Assembly (NCBI GenBank): GCA_017524145.1
Contig: JAFWUI010000036.1
Location: 1-60,890, forward strand
Origin: Oxalobacter sp.
Lineage (GTDB): Bacteria > Pseudomonadota > Gammaproteobacteria > Burkholderiales > Burkholderiaceae_D
Direction of reading: 5' to 3'
DNA: 60,890 nt
Shown: positions 20,761 through 30,779 of the stretch, in pieces
Layout: each line of letters begins with the position of its first letter
Numbering within the stretch: the stretch's first letter is position 1
Notes under the pieces: model-generated
Database searches by the model: none
Seen by the model: the letters and a program-made list of their open reading frames with translations, nothing else
Told to the model about the DNA's origin: nothing
Made by a program: the position numbers and the translations under genes

Positions 20761-21191
20761 TGGTTGTCCTTTCCGGCTTTTACGGTGGCGAATGCCAGGC
20801 GCTCAAGTCCAGCAAGCCGGACTGCTTCAAGGACGCTGACCACCGATTGGTGCCGGGCATTACCATCTGCAGCGATGATGACGGTCGGATTGCCATTGGC
20901 AAGCTTATCGGCACGTTGGCGCAGGAATTTGGCAAATTGGGTGGGGGGAAGTGGTTTGATGGTTTCTCCGTTGACCGATATCTGGCCTGCAGAATCAATC
21001 ACAATATCCAAGTTCTGATAATGTTCTGCTGCATTGTCGGTCGCTGCAGTTGGCAACGATATCTGCAGTTCGGCATATTTGCTGAAGGTCGTGCTGACCA
21101 TCAGGAAAATCAGGATGACCAGCAGGACATCGATGAACGGAATCAGGTTGATGTCTGGCGTGTCGCTGATTTTGTGCCTGCGGAAATCCAT
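20757..21191 (-). CDS. exbD: ExbD/TolR-family biopolymer transport protein
   Basis: The 144-residue product begins MDFRRHKISDTPDINLIPFI. It has the single N-terminal membrane helix (about 17-36) with the proton-path Asp of the ExbD/TolR family, followed by a periplasmic domain. Together with the upstream ExbB/TolQ-like protein it forms a pmf-driven motor for a TonB-type partner. The ATG at 21191 gives the family N-terminus; a 15-residue upstream extension is unlikely. No tonB is present in the window. Confidence 0.9.
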   Translation of the reverse strand: MDFRRHKISDTPDINLIPFIDVLLVILIFLMVSTTFSKYAELQISLPTAATDNAAEHYQNLDIVIDSAGQISVNGETIKPLPPTQFAKFLRQRADKLANGNPTVIIAADGNARHQSVVSVLEAVRLAGLERLAFATVKAGKDNQ

Positions 21192-21204
21192 AGTGCACCT
21201 GCCT

Positions 21205-21816
21205 TTATTCCGGACGGCGTGCAGAGGTGATGGCATCCACCAGTTTGGAAGCCTGGGCTTCCATCTGGATGAGGAAACTGTTGGTCAGCGCCTTGAAATG
21301 GCGGTAACAGACCAAGGCAGGCATGGCAATCAGCAGGCCAAATCCCGTGTTGTACAAGGCGACAGAGATACCATGTGCCAGCTGGGTCGGGTTCATGCCA
21401 GAGGCATGCTGTGCCCCGAAAATCTCGATCATGCCGACAACCGTGCCAAACAGTCCAAGCAGTGGGGCCAAGGCGGCAATGGTGCCGATAGTGGTCAGGA
21501 AACGTTCCATCTGCAGGCTAGCGGTATGTCCGGCTTCTTCCATTGATTCCTTGATGTCTTCTTTAGGTAGCTCAGCATGGCGCAGGCCTGCTGCCAACAC
21601 CATGCCTAAAGGCGAATTGTCTGCAAGTTGGTCAATCTGCCGTTCATCCAGTTTGCCTTCTTGGAACCGTTTGATGGTGCGTTCCAATAAGCCCTCCGGC
21701 AGGATGCGGTTTCTGCGGAGTGCATGGAAACGTTCGATGACCAATGCCAATCCGATGATGGAAACAATCAGCAATAGCCAGATTGGCCATCCTGCGGATT
21801 GAAAGATATGGAACAT
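21205..21816 (-). CDS. exbB: MotA/TolQ/ExbB-family proton channel protein
   Basis: A 203-residue inner-membrane protein with three hydrophobic segments, near 10-32 (WPIWLLLIVSIIGLALVIE), 108-135 (GTIAALAPLLGLFGTVVGMI) and 152-175 (VALYNTGFGLLIAMPALVC). The GTVVGMI and LYNTGFGLLIAMPA stretches are typical of ExbB/TolQ. It precedes exbD by 13 bases and argH follows on the other side. The position next to lpxK is usual for Betaproteobacteria. Confidence 0.9.
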   Translation of the reverse strand: MFHIFQSAGWPIWLLLIVSIIGLALVIERFHALRRNRILPEGLLERTIKRFQEGKLDERQIDQLADNSPLGMVLAAGLRHAELPKEDIKESMEEAGHTASLQMERFLTTIGTIAALAPLLGLFGTVVGMIEIFGAQHASGMNPTQLAHGISVALYNTGFGLLIAMPALVCYRHFKALTNSFLIQMEAQASKLVDAITSARRPE

Positions 21817-21843
21817 AGATGCCTCCTGCCAATCAGGGTCTCA

Positions 21844-23244
21844 TCAGGCTTCAAGCCGTTTTTTCAGGTGGACAATGGCTTCTTTAACCCGCTCTGGTGC
21901 TGTGCCACCAATATGGCAACGGGCACTGACAGACGCTTCCAGGGTCAAGGCTCCCAAAACATCAGATTCAATGAGCGGCGAGAATGTCTGCATCTGCTCC
22001 AGTGTCATGTCGCTGAGGTCACAGTTATGTTCGACACAGAAACGGACTGCCCTGGCAACGGCTTCATGGGCAGCCCGGAAAGGCAACCCCTTCTTGACCA
22101 GGTAATCAGCAAGGTCTGTTGCGGTTGCATAGCCCTGCAATGCTGCCTGACGCATCATTTCCGGTTTGACAGTGATGGCACTGACCATGTCTGCGAAGAT
22201 GCGCAAAGTATCAGAAACGGTGTCAATGGTATCGAACAAGGGTTCCTTGTCTTCTTGGTTGTCTTTGTTGTATGCCAGCGGTTGGCCTTTCATCAATGTC
22301 AGCAGACCGATCAGGTGTCCATTGACACGGCCGGTCTTGCCGCGCGCCAGTTCCGGTACGTCTGGGTTCTTTTTCTGGGGCATGATGGAAGAGCCGGTAC
22401 AGAAGCGGTCTGCGATGTCGATGAAACCGACACGCGGACTCATCCAGATGACCAGTTCTTCCGACAGGCGGGAGATATGGGTCATGACAAGCGCAGCAGC
22501 TGCGCAGAATTCAATGGCGAAGTCACGGTCAGAAACAGCATCCAGTGAATTGCGGCAGACGTCTTCGAATCCCAGGGTCTTTGCAACCCGTTCACGGTCG
22601 ATTGGGAACGTAGTGCCTGCCAGGGCAGCGGCACCCAATGGCAGGCGGTTCACCCGTTTACGGCAGTCACGCATCCGTTCGATGTCACGGCAGAACATTT
22701 CAGCATAGGCAAGCAGGTGGTGCCCGAAGGTGACGGGCTGGGCAACCTGCATATGGGTGAATCCGGGTAGGATGGTGTCATAGTGTTTTTCTGCCAGGTC
22801 TGCCAGTGAGTTGCAGAGGTTTTTCAGCAGGCCGTCAATGGCATCGATGGCGGAACGCAGGTAGAGCCGGATATCGGTTGCCACCTGGTCATTGCGGGAA
22901 CGGCCGGTATGCAGGCGTTTGCCGGCATCGCCAATCAGGTCTGTCAGACGGCGTTCGATGTTCATATGCACATCTTCCAGTCCGATAGACCAGTTGAACC
23001 TGCCGTCATTGATTTCTTCCAGAATCTGCACCAGTCCCCGCTGGATGTCAGACAGGTCCTGTTCAGTCAGGATTTTCTGCGCACAGAGCATTTCGGCATG
23101 GGCAAGGGAGCCTTGGATGTCGAAAGCCGCCATGCGCTTGTCAAAGGTCACGGATGCCGTATAACGCTGGACGAGTTCATCGACAGGCTCAGAGAAACGG
23201 CCAGACCAGACATCGTTTTTAGTTGTCGTTTTCTTGTCCATCAT
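21844..23244 (-). CDS. argH: Argininosuccinate lyase
   Basis: ArgH releases arginine and fumarate from argininosuccinate. The 466-residue protein has the fumarase/aspartase superfamily signature [13 protein letters not shown] (about 288-300), with the catalytic Ser. It also has [16 protein letters not shown] and [24 protein letters not shown] (quoted in parts: [16 protein letters not shown]). All segments expected for the family are present. It starts at tandem ATGs (MMDKK). ilvD lies 19 bases upstream on the same strand. Confidence 0.96.
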   Translation of the reverse strand: MMDKKTTTKNDVWSGRFSEPVDELVQRYTASVTFDKRMAAFDIQGSLAHAEMLCAQKILTEQDLSDIQRGLVQILEEINDGRFNWSIGLEDVHMNIERRLTDLIGDAGKRLHTGRSRNDQVATDIRLYLRSAIDAIDGLLKNLCNSLADLAEKHYDTILPGFTHMQVAQPVTFGHHLLAYAEMFCRDIERMRDCRKRVNRLPLGAAALAGTTFPIDRERVAKTLGFEDVCRNSLDAVSDRDFAIEFCAAAALVMTHISRLSEELVIWMSPRVGFIDIADRFCTGSSIMPQKKNPDVPELARGKTGRVNGHLIGLLTLMKGQPLAYNKDNQEDKEPLFDTIDTVSDTLRIFADMVSAITVKPEMMRQAALQGYATATDLADYLVKKGLPFRAAHEAVARAVRFCVEHNCDLSDMTLEQMQTFSPLIESDVLGALTLEASVSARCHIGGTAPERVKEAIVHLKKRLEA

Positions 23245-23263
23245 AAAATCCTGTTTGGACCGG

Positions 23264-25111
23264 TTATTCTTTCAGTTCACGGATGGCGCCACGGTCAGCC
23301 GATGCCGCAGTGGAGGCATAGACTTTCAGGGACTTGGAAACCACACGGGAACGGTTCGGTTTCCAGGCATCTGCTCCCTTGGCTTCCATCTTTGCACGGC
23401 GGGTTGCCAGTTCTTCATCGCTGATGCGCAGGTGGATGGTGCGGGCAGGGATATTGATGTCAATCATATCGCCTTCTTCAATCAGGCCAATGGCACCACC
23501 GGAAGCTGCTTCTGGGGAAGCATGGCCGATGACCAGACCGGAAGAACCGCCAGAGAAACGGCCGTCGGTGAACAGTGCGCAGGATTTACCGAGTCCTTTG
23601 GACTTGATGTAAGAGGTTGGATACAGCATTTCCTGCATGCCAGGACCGCCCTTTGGCCCTTCATAGCGGACGATGATGACATCGCCAGGATTGATCTTGT
23701 CGCCCAGGATGGCTTCAACCGTGTCTTCCTGGCTTTCAAAGATGCGGGCTTTACCAGAGAAGACGAAGATGCTTTCATCCACACCAGCTGTCTTCACGAT
23801 ACAGCCGTTTTCGGCAATGTTGCCGAACAGGACAGACAGCCCGCCTTCGATGGTATAGGCATGGGCCAGGTCACGGATGCAGCCGGTGGTACGGTCTTTG
23901 TCAAGGGATGCATAGCGTTTGTCTTGGGAGAATGGTTCAATGGTGCGGACACCGCCTGGTGCAGCCCGGTAGAAAGTTTCAATGGCAGGGTCATTGCTGG
24001 TGACAATATCGTATTTCGCGAGGGCATCACCGATGGAGCCGCCATAAACCGTGCCACAGGAGGTGTCAATCAGACCAGCACGGTTCAGTTCAGCCATGAT
24101 ACCGAGGATGCCTCCAGCACGGTGGACATCTTCCACATAGTAGTCATGGGTTGCTGGTGAAACCTTGCAGATGCAGGGGACCTTGCGTGAAACCCGGTCG
24201 ATGTCTTCCATGAGGAATGGGACATTGCCTTCATTGGCGATGGCAAGCAGGTGCAGCACGGTGTTGGTGGAACCGCCCATGGCGACATCCAGTGCCATCG
24301 CATTTTCCAAGGCTGCTTTGGTGACGATGGAACGTGGCAGGACAGAAGCGTCGTCCTGTTCGTACCAACGTTTGGTGTTCTCGACAATCTGACGGGCAGC
24401 TTTCAGGAAGATTTCCTTACGGTCAGCGTGTGTTGCCAGCATGGTGCCGTTGCCTGGAAGCCCCATACCCAATGCTTCCATCAGGCAGTTCATCGAATTG
24501 GCAGTGAACATGCCGGAGCAGGAACCGCAGGTCGGGCAGGCACAGCGTTCATAGTCTGCAACCAGTTCATCACTGTTGTTCGGATTGCCTGCCTGGATCA
24601 TCGCATCAATCAGGTCAACCTTGATGACCTGCTGCCCAGGAATGACCGTGGTCAGCTTGCCGGCTTCCATCGGACCGCCGGAAACCATGATGGTCGGGAT
24701 GTTCAGGCGCATGGCTGCCATCAGCATCCCCGGGGTGATTTTGTCACAGTTGGAAATGCAGATCATTGCATCAGCACAATGGGCTTCGACCATGTACTCA
24801 ATGGAATCAGCAACCAATTCGCGGTGTGGCAGGGAATAGAGCATGCCACCGTGTCCCATGGCAATGCCATCGTCAATGGCAATGGTATTGAATTCCTTGG
24901 CGATGCCCCCCGCTTTTTCGATTTCTCGGGCGACCATCTGACCCATGTCTTTCAGATGGACATGACCCGGAACGAACTGGGTGAATGAGTTGACAACAGC
25001 GATGATTGGCTTGTCAAAATCGCCATCTTTCACACCGGTTGCACGCCACAGCGCACGTGCACCAGCCATGTTTCTTCCGTGGGTGGAAGTCCAGGAACGG
25101 TAACGGGGCAT
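23264..25111 (-). CDS. ilvD: Dihydroxy-acid dehydratase
   Basis: IlvD carries out the third common step of valine and isoleucine synthesis and uses an Fe-S cluster. The start at 25111 gives a 615-residue protein beginning [21 protein letters not shown], as expected. Visible motifs are [13 protein letters not shown] (cluster Cys), [20 protein letters not shown] (cluster Cys) and [18 protein letters not shown]. The C-terminal [21 protein letters not shown] is also present (quoted in parts: [15 protein letters not shown]). An in-frame extension to 25153 adds nothing recognisable. It diverges from lgt. Confidence 0.97.
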   Translation of the reverse strand: MPRYRSWTSTHGRNMAGARALWRATGVKDGDFDKPIIAVVNSFTQFVPGHVHLKDMGQMVAREIEKAGGIAKEFNTIAIDDGIAMGHGGMLYSLPHRELVADSIEYMVEAHCADAMICISNCDKITPGMLMAAMRLNIPTIMVSGGPMEAGKLTTVIPGQQVIKVDLIDAMIQAGNPNNSDELVADYERCACPTCGSCSGMFTANSMNCLMEALGMGLPGNGTMLATHADRKEIFLKAARQIVENTKRWYEQDDASVLPRSIVTKAALENAMALDVAMGGSTNTVLHLLAIANEGNVPFLMEDIDRVSRKVPCICKVSPATHDYYVEDVHRAGGILGIMAELNRAGLIDTSCGTVYGGSIGDALAKYDIVTSNDPAIETFYRAAPGGVRTIEPFSQDKRYASLDKDRTTGCIRDLAHAYTIEGGLSVLFGNIAENGCIVKTAGVDESIFVFSGKARIFESQEDTVEAILGDKINPGDVIIVRYEGPKGGPGMQEMLYPTSYIKSKGLGKSCALFTDGRFSGGSSGLVIGHASPEAASGGAIGLIEEGDMIDINIPARTIHLRISDEELATRRAKMEAKGADAWKPNRSRVVSKSLKVYASTAASADRGAIRELKE

Positions 25112-25304
25112 TTGTCTGTCTCTCCAAATAAATCGGGTTCTGTTTTTATCCAAGTATCAGGAACGGGGCATGGAAACGCTTTCCTGATACATCTGCCAGT
25201 CCTGCCTGACCATTTATGGTCGGCACTTCAGTAAATAAGCTATTATATAGCACTATCGTTTTTTAAGACCTTTAAACCGATACCGTATTACGGTGTAATT
25301 GATT

Positions 25305-26126
25305 ATGCTGGTTCATCCTTTACCGAATCCTGTTGCCTTTTCCATCGGGCCTGTGGCGGTCCATTGGTATGGGTTGATGTATCTGTGCGGCTTCCTGTTT
25401 TTCATCATCCTTGGACGGGTGCGTATCAGGACACAGCCGCATATTGCCCGTGCAGGCTGGGTTCCCAAGAACTTGGATGACATCCTTTTCTATGGGGTGT
25501 TCGGAGTGATTGTCGGTGGACGTCTGGGGGAAGTGCTGTTCTACAATCCGAAATACTTCTTCTCGCATCCTATGGAGATTTTTGCGGTCTGGCAGGGCGG
25601 GATGTCCTATCATGGTGGTTTCCTTGGCGTGATGATTGCAATGTGGTTCTGGAGCCGGAAGAACGGTCGCCGGTTCTGGGAAACGATGGATTTCATTGCG
25701 CCAACGATTCCCATCGGCTATGCCTGCGGACGGTTGGGCAACTTCATCAATGCGGAACTGCCTGGGCGGGTTGCTTCGCCTGACCTGCCTTGGGCGATGA
25801 TCTGGCCGAATTTCGATATGTTGCCGCGTCATCCATCTCCGCTGTATCAGATGTTGGTGGACGGTCTGCTGATGTTTGTACTGCTCTGGCTGTATTCCCG
25901 CAAGGAAAGACCCATTGGTGCGGTCAGTGGCATGTACTGTGTATTGTATGGCTGTGCCCGTTTCTTCACTGAATATTTCCGTACACCAGACTATGAAGTG
26001 AATCTGGGTATCTTCACGATTTCAGCTGGACAGATGCTGTCGTTGCCGATGGTTGTATTCGGTCTTCTCCTGTTGTGGTGGTCTTACAAGACGCAACGGA
26101 TTGGGAACGGTCCTTCATTCAGGTAG
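25305..26126 (+). CDS. lgt: Prolipoprotein diacylglyceryl transferase
   Basis: Lgt transfers diacylglycerol from phosphatidylglycerol to the lipobox Cys of prolipoproteins in the inner membrane. The 273-residue product has about seven hydrophobic helices and the Lgt signature GRLGNFINAELPGR. MSYHGGFLG and RPIGAVSGMYCVLYGCARFFTEYFR (quoted in parts: IGAVSGMY, RFFTEYFR) are also present. A TTG two codons upstream is in frame; the ATG at 25305 is preferred, with GGTG 9 bases before it. ilvD is divergent, with about 190 bases between. Confidence 0.95.
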   Translation: MLVHPLPNPVAFSIGPVAVHWYGLMYLCGFLFFIILGRVRIRTQPHIARAGWVPKNLDDILFYGVFGVIVGGRLGEVLFYNPKYFFSHPMEIFAVWQGGMSYHGGFLGVMIAMWFWSRKNGRRFWETMDFIAPTIPIGYACGRLGNFINAELPGRVASPDLPWAMIWPNFDMLPRHPSPLYQMLVDGLLMFVLLWLYSRKERPIGAVSGMYCVLYGCARFFTEYFRTPDYEVNLGIFTISAGQMLSLPMVVFGLLLLWWSYKTQRIGNGPSFR

Positions 26127-26174
26127 CAGCCGTTTTGCAGACAGTGCCACAAAGATGGATTCGGGAAAGAGGAT

Positions 26175-27035
26175 ATGAAAAAGATACTTGGTTTTCTGGT
26201 TTTGGTGGCTTGCCTGTTACAGCCTGCATGGTCTGCATCGGCTACGCATCCCATTGTCGATAAGCCTCAGGTCAGTTTGAAAAAACTGAATGCCAAGCAG
26301 GTTTTCAAAAGACTGTATGGGAACAGGAAAGCCAATATCACAGTTTCAAAAAGCGTTGATATGGACCGGGGACAGCTTGCACTTCCCCATATTGCTGTCA
26401 AACAGGAAGAAAAAGGCTCCTATGGCGTGGCACTGTTCCATCCCGTCAAACCATACAGGACCACTGACGGGGAACCCCGTTATCTGGTGATGGTTGAAAT
26501 CGTTGGTTTGGACGATGAAAACAGGATGGTCTCCTGCCACGGTTGCAGCAGTGATGTGGAACTGTTTGTCTTTAAACGGAAAAACGGTGCTTATATCTTG
26601 GTCAGCAGTTCTGAGAAAAATGCTGGGTTTGGCGGGGCGTATGGGATGACAGCCATTGATTCTGGAAAAATGCAGATTCGTCCAGTGGGCAGAACTACCA
26701 TGGGATTCCTGTATGAAACCGGTTTCACGAACCAAGGAACTACCGAAATTGATTTAATGTTGGTCGCCTTGAATGAGGATGCGCCCATCAAGGTGTTGCC
26801 TGTCACTACAGAAGGTGGCTATGCCTTCAGCAATGATGGGATGTACGAAGAAGGTTCTCCGCAGATTTACTCGTATGACGGGAAATACCGTCTGATACCG
26901 GATGATAGCAACCTTTATCCAGTCAGCATCAGTTATCAAGGGAAAAAACCGGATGCAGAAGGTCAGATTCGCCCATACAATCGGACTGTCATCTATCGGT
27001 ATCAGGCTGATAAAGGGGCATTTGCCAAGGAATGA
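26175..27035 (+). CDS. Unknown exported protein
   Basis: A 286-residue protein with a Sec signal peptide (MKKILGFLVLVACLLQPAWSA). Cleavage after WSA is most likely. LVAC at residues 10-13 also resembles a lipobox, so a lipoprotein form cannot be excluded. The mature chain is mostly predicted beta, with a CHGCSS motif near 118-123, a Gly-rich FGGAYGM near 152-158 and the C-terminal half rich in Tyr/Pro. GAAAGAGGAT precedes the ATG. It follows lgt by 48 bases. I do not recognise a family. Confidence 0.75.
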   Translation: MKKILGFLVLVACLLQPAWSASATHPIVDKPQVSLKKLNAKQVFKRLYGNRKANITVSKSVDMDRGQLALPHIAVKQEEKGSYGVALFHPVKPYRTTDGEPRYLVMVEIVGLDDENRMVSCHGCSSDVELFVFKRKNGAYILVSSSEKNAGFGGAYGMTAIDSGKMQIRPVGRTTMGFLYETGFTNQGTTEIDLMLVALNEDAPIKVLPVTTEGGYAFSNDGMYEEGSPQIYSYDGKYRLIPDDSNLYPVSISYQGKKPDAEGQIRPYNRTVIYRYQADKGAFAKE

Positions 27036-27074
27036 TGCTTCAGGAGAGGAGTCAGTCAATCTCCTTTATCCAAG

Positions 27075-27533
27075 CTAAGTATCTTCAAAATCCGGTAAAT
27101 CGCCTTTGATGACTTGCCGTATGATGTTGCTGGGAAATCCCCGTTGTTGCAGGAACCGGATTTGTCTGGCTTTTTCGGGAAGCGTTTCAGGCAATTTGCC
27201 GAACTTCCGTTCCCAGAGGGAAAAAGCCCGCTGAAGTTCGGTTTCTTTTAGGTTTTCGGTGATTTCCTGAATGACAGAATCTGTCAGATGATGCGCTTGG
27301 AGTTCATAAAGGATTTTACGGCTGCCATAGCGGTCAGCCTTGCGTCTGGAAAAGGTTTCTGCAAACCGTTCTTCAGAGAGGAAACCTTTTTCCTGCAACC
27401 AATGGATCAGGGATTCAATATCATCCCCTTCTTCAGCATAAGGCTTGAGTTTTGATGCCAGTTCACGGGCACTGTGTTCACGGCTGGCAAGGAACCGCAG
27501 TGCCCGTGCTTTCAGGCTGGATTTCTGTTTCAT
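27075..27533 (-). CDS. recX: Regulatory protein RecX
   Basis: RecX is a small helical repeat protein that caps and limits RecA filaments. The 152-residue product shows RALRFLASREHSARELASKL, WLQEKGFLSEERFAETF, RKADRYGSRKI and RQIRFLQQRGFPSNII, the three-helix tandem repeats of the family. It lies 43 bases downstream of recA on the same strand and is probably co-induced by the recA LexA-controlled promoter. Confidence 0.93.
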   Translation of the reverse strand: MKQKSSLKARALRFLASREHSARELASKLKPYAEEGDDIESLIHWLQEKGFLSEERFAETFSRRKADRYGSRKILYELQAHHLTDSVIQEITENLKETELQRAFSLWERKFGKLPETLPEKARQIRFLQQRGFPSNIIRQVIKGDLPDFEDT

Positions 27534-27576
27534 GGCGCTGGTTGTCAGAAACAGGTTGATTCAAAAATAAAAAGGC

Positions 27577-28629
27577 TCAGCTGTTGGCATCAGCAGCTGC
27601 CCCAGCAACAGGCATTTCAGCGATTCCTTTGGCGACCCTGACCTTGTTCTCGATTTCGCGGGCGACAGCAGGATTGCTCTTGAGATAAGCGCGGACATTG
27701 TCTTTGCCCTGTCCGAGCCGTTCACCGTTGTAGCTGTACCAGGAACCGGATTTTTCAACGACTTTTGCATCAACACCCAAGTCAATGATTTCCCCTTCCC
27801 GCGAAGTGCCTTCCCCATAAAGGATGTCAAAGGTGGCTTCCTTGAACGGAGGTGCCATTTTGTTCTTGACGACCTTGACACGGGTTTCGTTGCCGATGAT
27901 GGTGTCCCCGGACTTGATGGAACCGGTACGGCGGATATCGAGTCGGACAGAAGAATAGAACTTCAAGGCATTACCACCGGTGGTGGTTTCTGGGGAACCG
28001 AACATGACGCCGATTTTCATACGGATCTGGTTGATGAAAATGACGGTGGTGTTGGTTTTCTTGATGGTGCCGGTCAGTTTGCGGAGAGCTTGGGACATCA
28101 GGCGTGCCTGGAGGCCAGGCAGGGAATCTCCCATATCGCCTTCAATTTCTGCTTTTGGCGTCAATGCGGCAACGGAGTCGATGACAACCAGGTCAACGCC
28201 ACCGGAACGGACGAGGGCATCAGTGATTTCCAGTGCCTGCTCGCCAGTGTCTGGCTGGGAGATTAACAGGTCTTCCAGTTTGACACCCAGTTTCTGGGCA
28301 TAGCTGACATCCAATGCATGTTCCGCATCGATGAAAGCACAGGTGCCACCATCTTTCTGCATCTGGGCAATCACCTGCAGGGTCAGCGTAGTTTTGCCGG
28401 AGGATTCAGGACCGTAGATTTCAATGACCCTGCCACGGGGCAGACCACCGACACCCAAGGCAATATCCAGCCCCAATGAACCTGTTGAGACAACCGGAAC
28501 CTTCTCGACAACCACACCCGGAGCCATCCGCATGACAGAGCCTTTGCCGAACTGTTTTTCAATCTGGGAGAGTGCTGCGGCGAGTGCTCTCCGCTTTTCT
28601 TCTTGAGCAGCGTTCTTTTTATCGTCCAT
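27577..28629 (-). CDS. recA: Recombinase RecA
   Basis: RecA forms nucleoprotein filaments for strand exchange and triggers LexA cleavage. The 350-residue protein has Walker [14 protein letters not shown] at about 70-82 and Walker [13 protein letters not shown]. Loop L1/L2 regions include [10 protein letters not shown] and [26 protein letters not shown] (quoted in parts: [19 protein letters not shown]), and the acidic/Ala-rich C-terminus is present. AGGAAAA precedes the ATG. A consensus LexA box lies 44 bases upstream. Confidence 0.98.
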   Translation of the reverse strand: MDDKKNAAQEEKRRALAAALSQIEKQFGKGSVMRMAPGVVVEKVPVVSTGSLGLDIALGVGGLPRGRVIEIYGPESSGKTTLTLQVIAQMQKDGGTCAFIDAEHALDVSYAQKLGVKLEDLLISQPDTGEQALEITDALVRSGGVDLVVIDSVAALTPKAEIEGDMGDSLPGLQARLMSQALRKLTGTIKKTNTTVIFINQIRMKIGVMFGSPETTTGGNALKFYSSVRLDIRRTGSIKSGDTIIGNETRVKVVKNKMAPPFKEATFDILYGEGTSREGEIIDLGVDAKVVEKSGSWYSYNGERLGQGKDNVRAYLKSNPAVAREIENKVRVAKGIAEMPVAGAAADANS

Positions 28630-28672
28630 GAGAGTTTTCCTGTTAGAAACGGTATTACTGCAAAATCATTGG

Positions 28673-28688
28673 CTGTATATATTAACAG
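28673..28688. promoter_or_regulatory. LexA (SOS) box upstream of recA
   Basis: CTGTATATATTAACAG fits CTGT-N8-ACAG, the gamma/beta-proteobacterial LexA consensus. It is placed 44 bases before the recA start, where the promoter should be. The match is direct; the regulation follows from the known LexA regulon. Confidence 0.88.
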
Positions 28689-28781
28689 TTATTTTTGAAA
28701 TGAAAAGCTTTTTTGCAAGAAAAAAGGAAAGAAGTATCTAAAAATGCGATATGCCATCAGTCGCAGAATGACAGGGCTTTT

Positions 28782-28790
28782 TGTTATAAT
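28782..28790 (+). promoter_or_regulatory. Consensus extended -10 promoter for the DUF2889 gene
   Basis: TGTTATAAT combines TGn with a perfect TATAAT hexamer. The expected transcription start is near 28797, about 63 bases before the ATG at 28860. No -35 hexamer is evident. Confidence 0.6.
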
Positions 28791-28859
28791 ACCTCCGTGA
28801 TTTTTGTGCAGGCAGCATTCTATGCTGCTGGGAGTCTGTATTTTCAAGTACATACCACT

Positions 28860-29426
28860 ATGCCACTGCCATTAGCGACGACACCCCGGGTCTTGAAACA
28901 TACCCGGACCATCAAGGTTCAGTTTTTCCTTCGTGAGGATGGTTTCTGGGACATTGATGCCCGTTTCACGGATGTGAAAACCCATGAACTGTTGTTGGCT
29001 TCGGTGGTGGTGCCTGCCAAACGTCCGCTCCATGACATGTGGATGCGCCTGACCGTGAATCCACAGGGAACAGTGATTGATTCCCATATCGCATTTGATG
29101 AAGTGCCTTTTGAAGGGTTCTGTGAACGTATCCATTCCCGTTATTCGAAATTGGTAGGCTTGAATATCCTGCATCATTTCCGGCATGGCATCCATGAACG
29201 TTTCGGTGCGATGGACGGCTGTACCCATATGAATGAGATTGCTGAAGCGATTCCTTCTGTTGCGATGCAGGTGTTTGTCTTTGGTGAAGAAGAAGCACGC
29301 ATCAAGGCGGCTTTCCAGAAAGAAGATGAACGTCCATTCAATCTGGATTTGTGCCATTGCATGGATTCCAAAGGTCCGGCTGTCCTGAAGTTCTACCCAC
29401 AGTGGTATGGGTCAGTCAAGAAATAA
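28860..29426 (+). CDS. DUF2889 family protein
   Basis: A 188-residue soluble protein starting MPLPLATTPRVLKHTRTIKV. The DUF2889 character shows in RTIKVQFFLREDGFWDIDARFTD (quoted in parts: VQFFLREDGFWDIDA), the KPLHDMW-like KRPLHDMWMRL and GCTHMNEI near the middle. LDLCHCMDSKGPAVLKFYPQWY is at the end (quoted in part: CHCMDSKGPAV). The function of the family is unknown. The open frame extends upstream to 28713, but the extension contains the promoter, so the ATG at 28860 is used. xseA follows by 21 bases. Confidence 0.8.
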   Translation: MPLPLATTPRVLKHTRTIKVQFFLREDGFWDIDARFTDVKTHELLLASVVVPAKRPLHDMWMRLTVNPQGTVIDSHIAFDEVPFEGFCERIHSRYSKLVGLNILHHFRHGIHERFGAMDGCTHMNEIAEAIPSVAMQVFVFGEEEARIKAAFQKEDERPFNLDLCHCMDSKGPAVLKFYPQWYGSVKK

Positions 29427-29447
29427 CGTTTTTCCCTGCCACCGCCT

Positions 29448-30761
29448 GTGGACGATTCTTCCGATTTCCCATTGTTTTCTGGTCTGTCATCTGCTGTCAG
29501 CAGCAGGGAAGTGCTGACGGTTACGGAGTTGAACCAGGCGGTTTCCCAGCTGATTGAGACAGCATTTCCGTTGTTATGGATTTCCGGAGAGGTTTCAGGG
29601 TTCACACGTGCTGCATCTGGGCATTGGTATTTCACCCTCAAGGATGCAGATTCACAGATCCGGGCGGTGATGTTCCGGGGACGGGCACGTCTGGCAGCCT
29701 TTACACCGAAACTGGGAGACCATATTGAAGTCCGGGCGACACTTTCCATGTATATGGCTCGGGGTGAGTTCCAGTTGAATGTGGAGACCATCCGTCATGC
29801 CGGTGCAGGAAACCGTTATGAAGCCTTCTTACGTATGAAAGCGCGTCTTGAGGCAGAAGGGTTGTTCAATCCGGAACGAAAGAAACCTGTTCCAGTATTT
29901 GTGGAAACGGTGGGATTGGTGACCAGCCCCCAGGCGGCAGCATTGCATGATGTCATGACAACCTTGGCAAGGCGGGCTCCACATGTGAAGGTTATCCTGT
30001 ATCCTGCTCCGGTACAGGGTATTGATGCTGCTGACAGGATTGCTGATATGGTTTCAAAAGCTTCTGAGCGGGCAGAGTGCGATGTACTGATCGTCTGTCG
30101 GGGCGGTGGAAGTCTTGAAGACTTATGGAGTTTCAATGAAGAACCGGTTGCCCGGGCAATTGCTGCCTGTCAAATTCCTGTTGTTTCAGGGGTTGGGCAT
30201 GAAACGGACTTCACCATTGCGGATTTTGTGGCAGATGTCCGTGCACCGACGCCGACAGGTGCAGCAGAGTTGGTTTCGAGAAGCCGGGATGATTGGCTGG
30301 ATGTCCTGGCATCATATGCCGCCCAGATGAGACGGACGATAGACCGGCAGCTGCATCAGGCGATGCAGCGTACGGATATGCTGTCCAGGCGGTTGGTCCG
30401 TCCTATTGCCTATATCCAACAGGAACGGTTGCAGTTGAAGGCTTTGGCTGTACGGTTGTCATCCCGTCAGCCAGATATCCAGAAGAAGGGGTATCAGTTG
30501 GAAAACCATCAGGAACGTCTTGTGGCTGCAATGCATAACACCTTGACTGGATGGCGGCAGAAAACCGTTTCATTATCTACCCAACTGGAACTGCTCAATC
30601 CTCAGCGTATCTTGGACCGGGGGTATGCCATTATGCAGGATGAATACGGACAGATTGTCCGTTCCCCTGCTGATATCCCTGTCAGAAAACCAATATCAGT
30701 CAGGTTGGCTGGTGGCAGTGCAGATATCGTCATTGATTCCGTCCAGCCAACCTTGTCCTGA
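29448..30761 (+). CDS. xseA: Exodeoxyribonuclease VII large subunit
   Basis: XseA is the catalytic large subunit of ExoVII, which degrades single-stranded DNA. The 437-residue protein has the N-terminal OB-fold (LTVTELNQAVSQLIE, WISGEVSGFTRAASGHWYFTLKD). The catalytic core follows with VCRGGGSLEDLWSFNEE and VSGVGHETDFTIADFVAD, then a coiled-coil C-terminal region. The best start is a GTG at 29448; there is no good ribosome site, so coupling to the DUF2889 gene is possible. The small subunit XseB is not in the window. Confidence 0.93.
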   Translation: MDDSSDFPLFSGLSSAVSSREVLTVTELNQAVSQLIETAFPLLWISGEVSGFTRAASGHWYFTLKDADSQIRAVMFRGRARLAAFTPKLGDHIEVRATLSMYMARGEFQLNVETIRHAGAGNRYEAFLRMKARLEAEGLFNPERKKPVPVFVETVGLVTSPQAAALHDVMTTLARRAPHVKVILYPAPVQGIDAADRIADMVSKASERAECDVLIVCRGGGSLEDLWSFNEEPVARAIAACQIPVVSGVGHETDFTIADFVADVRAPTPTGAAELVSRSRDDWLDVLASYAAQMRRTIDRQLHQAMQRTDMLSRRLVRPIAYIQQERLQLKALAVRLSSRQPDIQKKGYQLENHQERLVAAMHNTLTGWRQKTVSLSTQLELLNPQRILDRGYAIMQDEYGQIVRSPADIPVRKPISVRLAGGSADIVIDSVQPTLS

Positions 30762-30779
30762 TGGTTGTTCCAATCTGTA

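Noticed and set aside
28713-28859. Upstream extension of the DUF2889 gene
   Set aside because: It contains the consensus extended -10 promoter, so it cannot be translated from that transcript.
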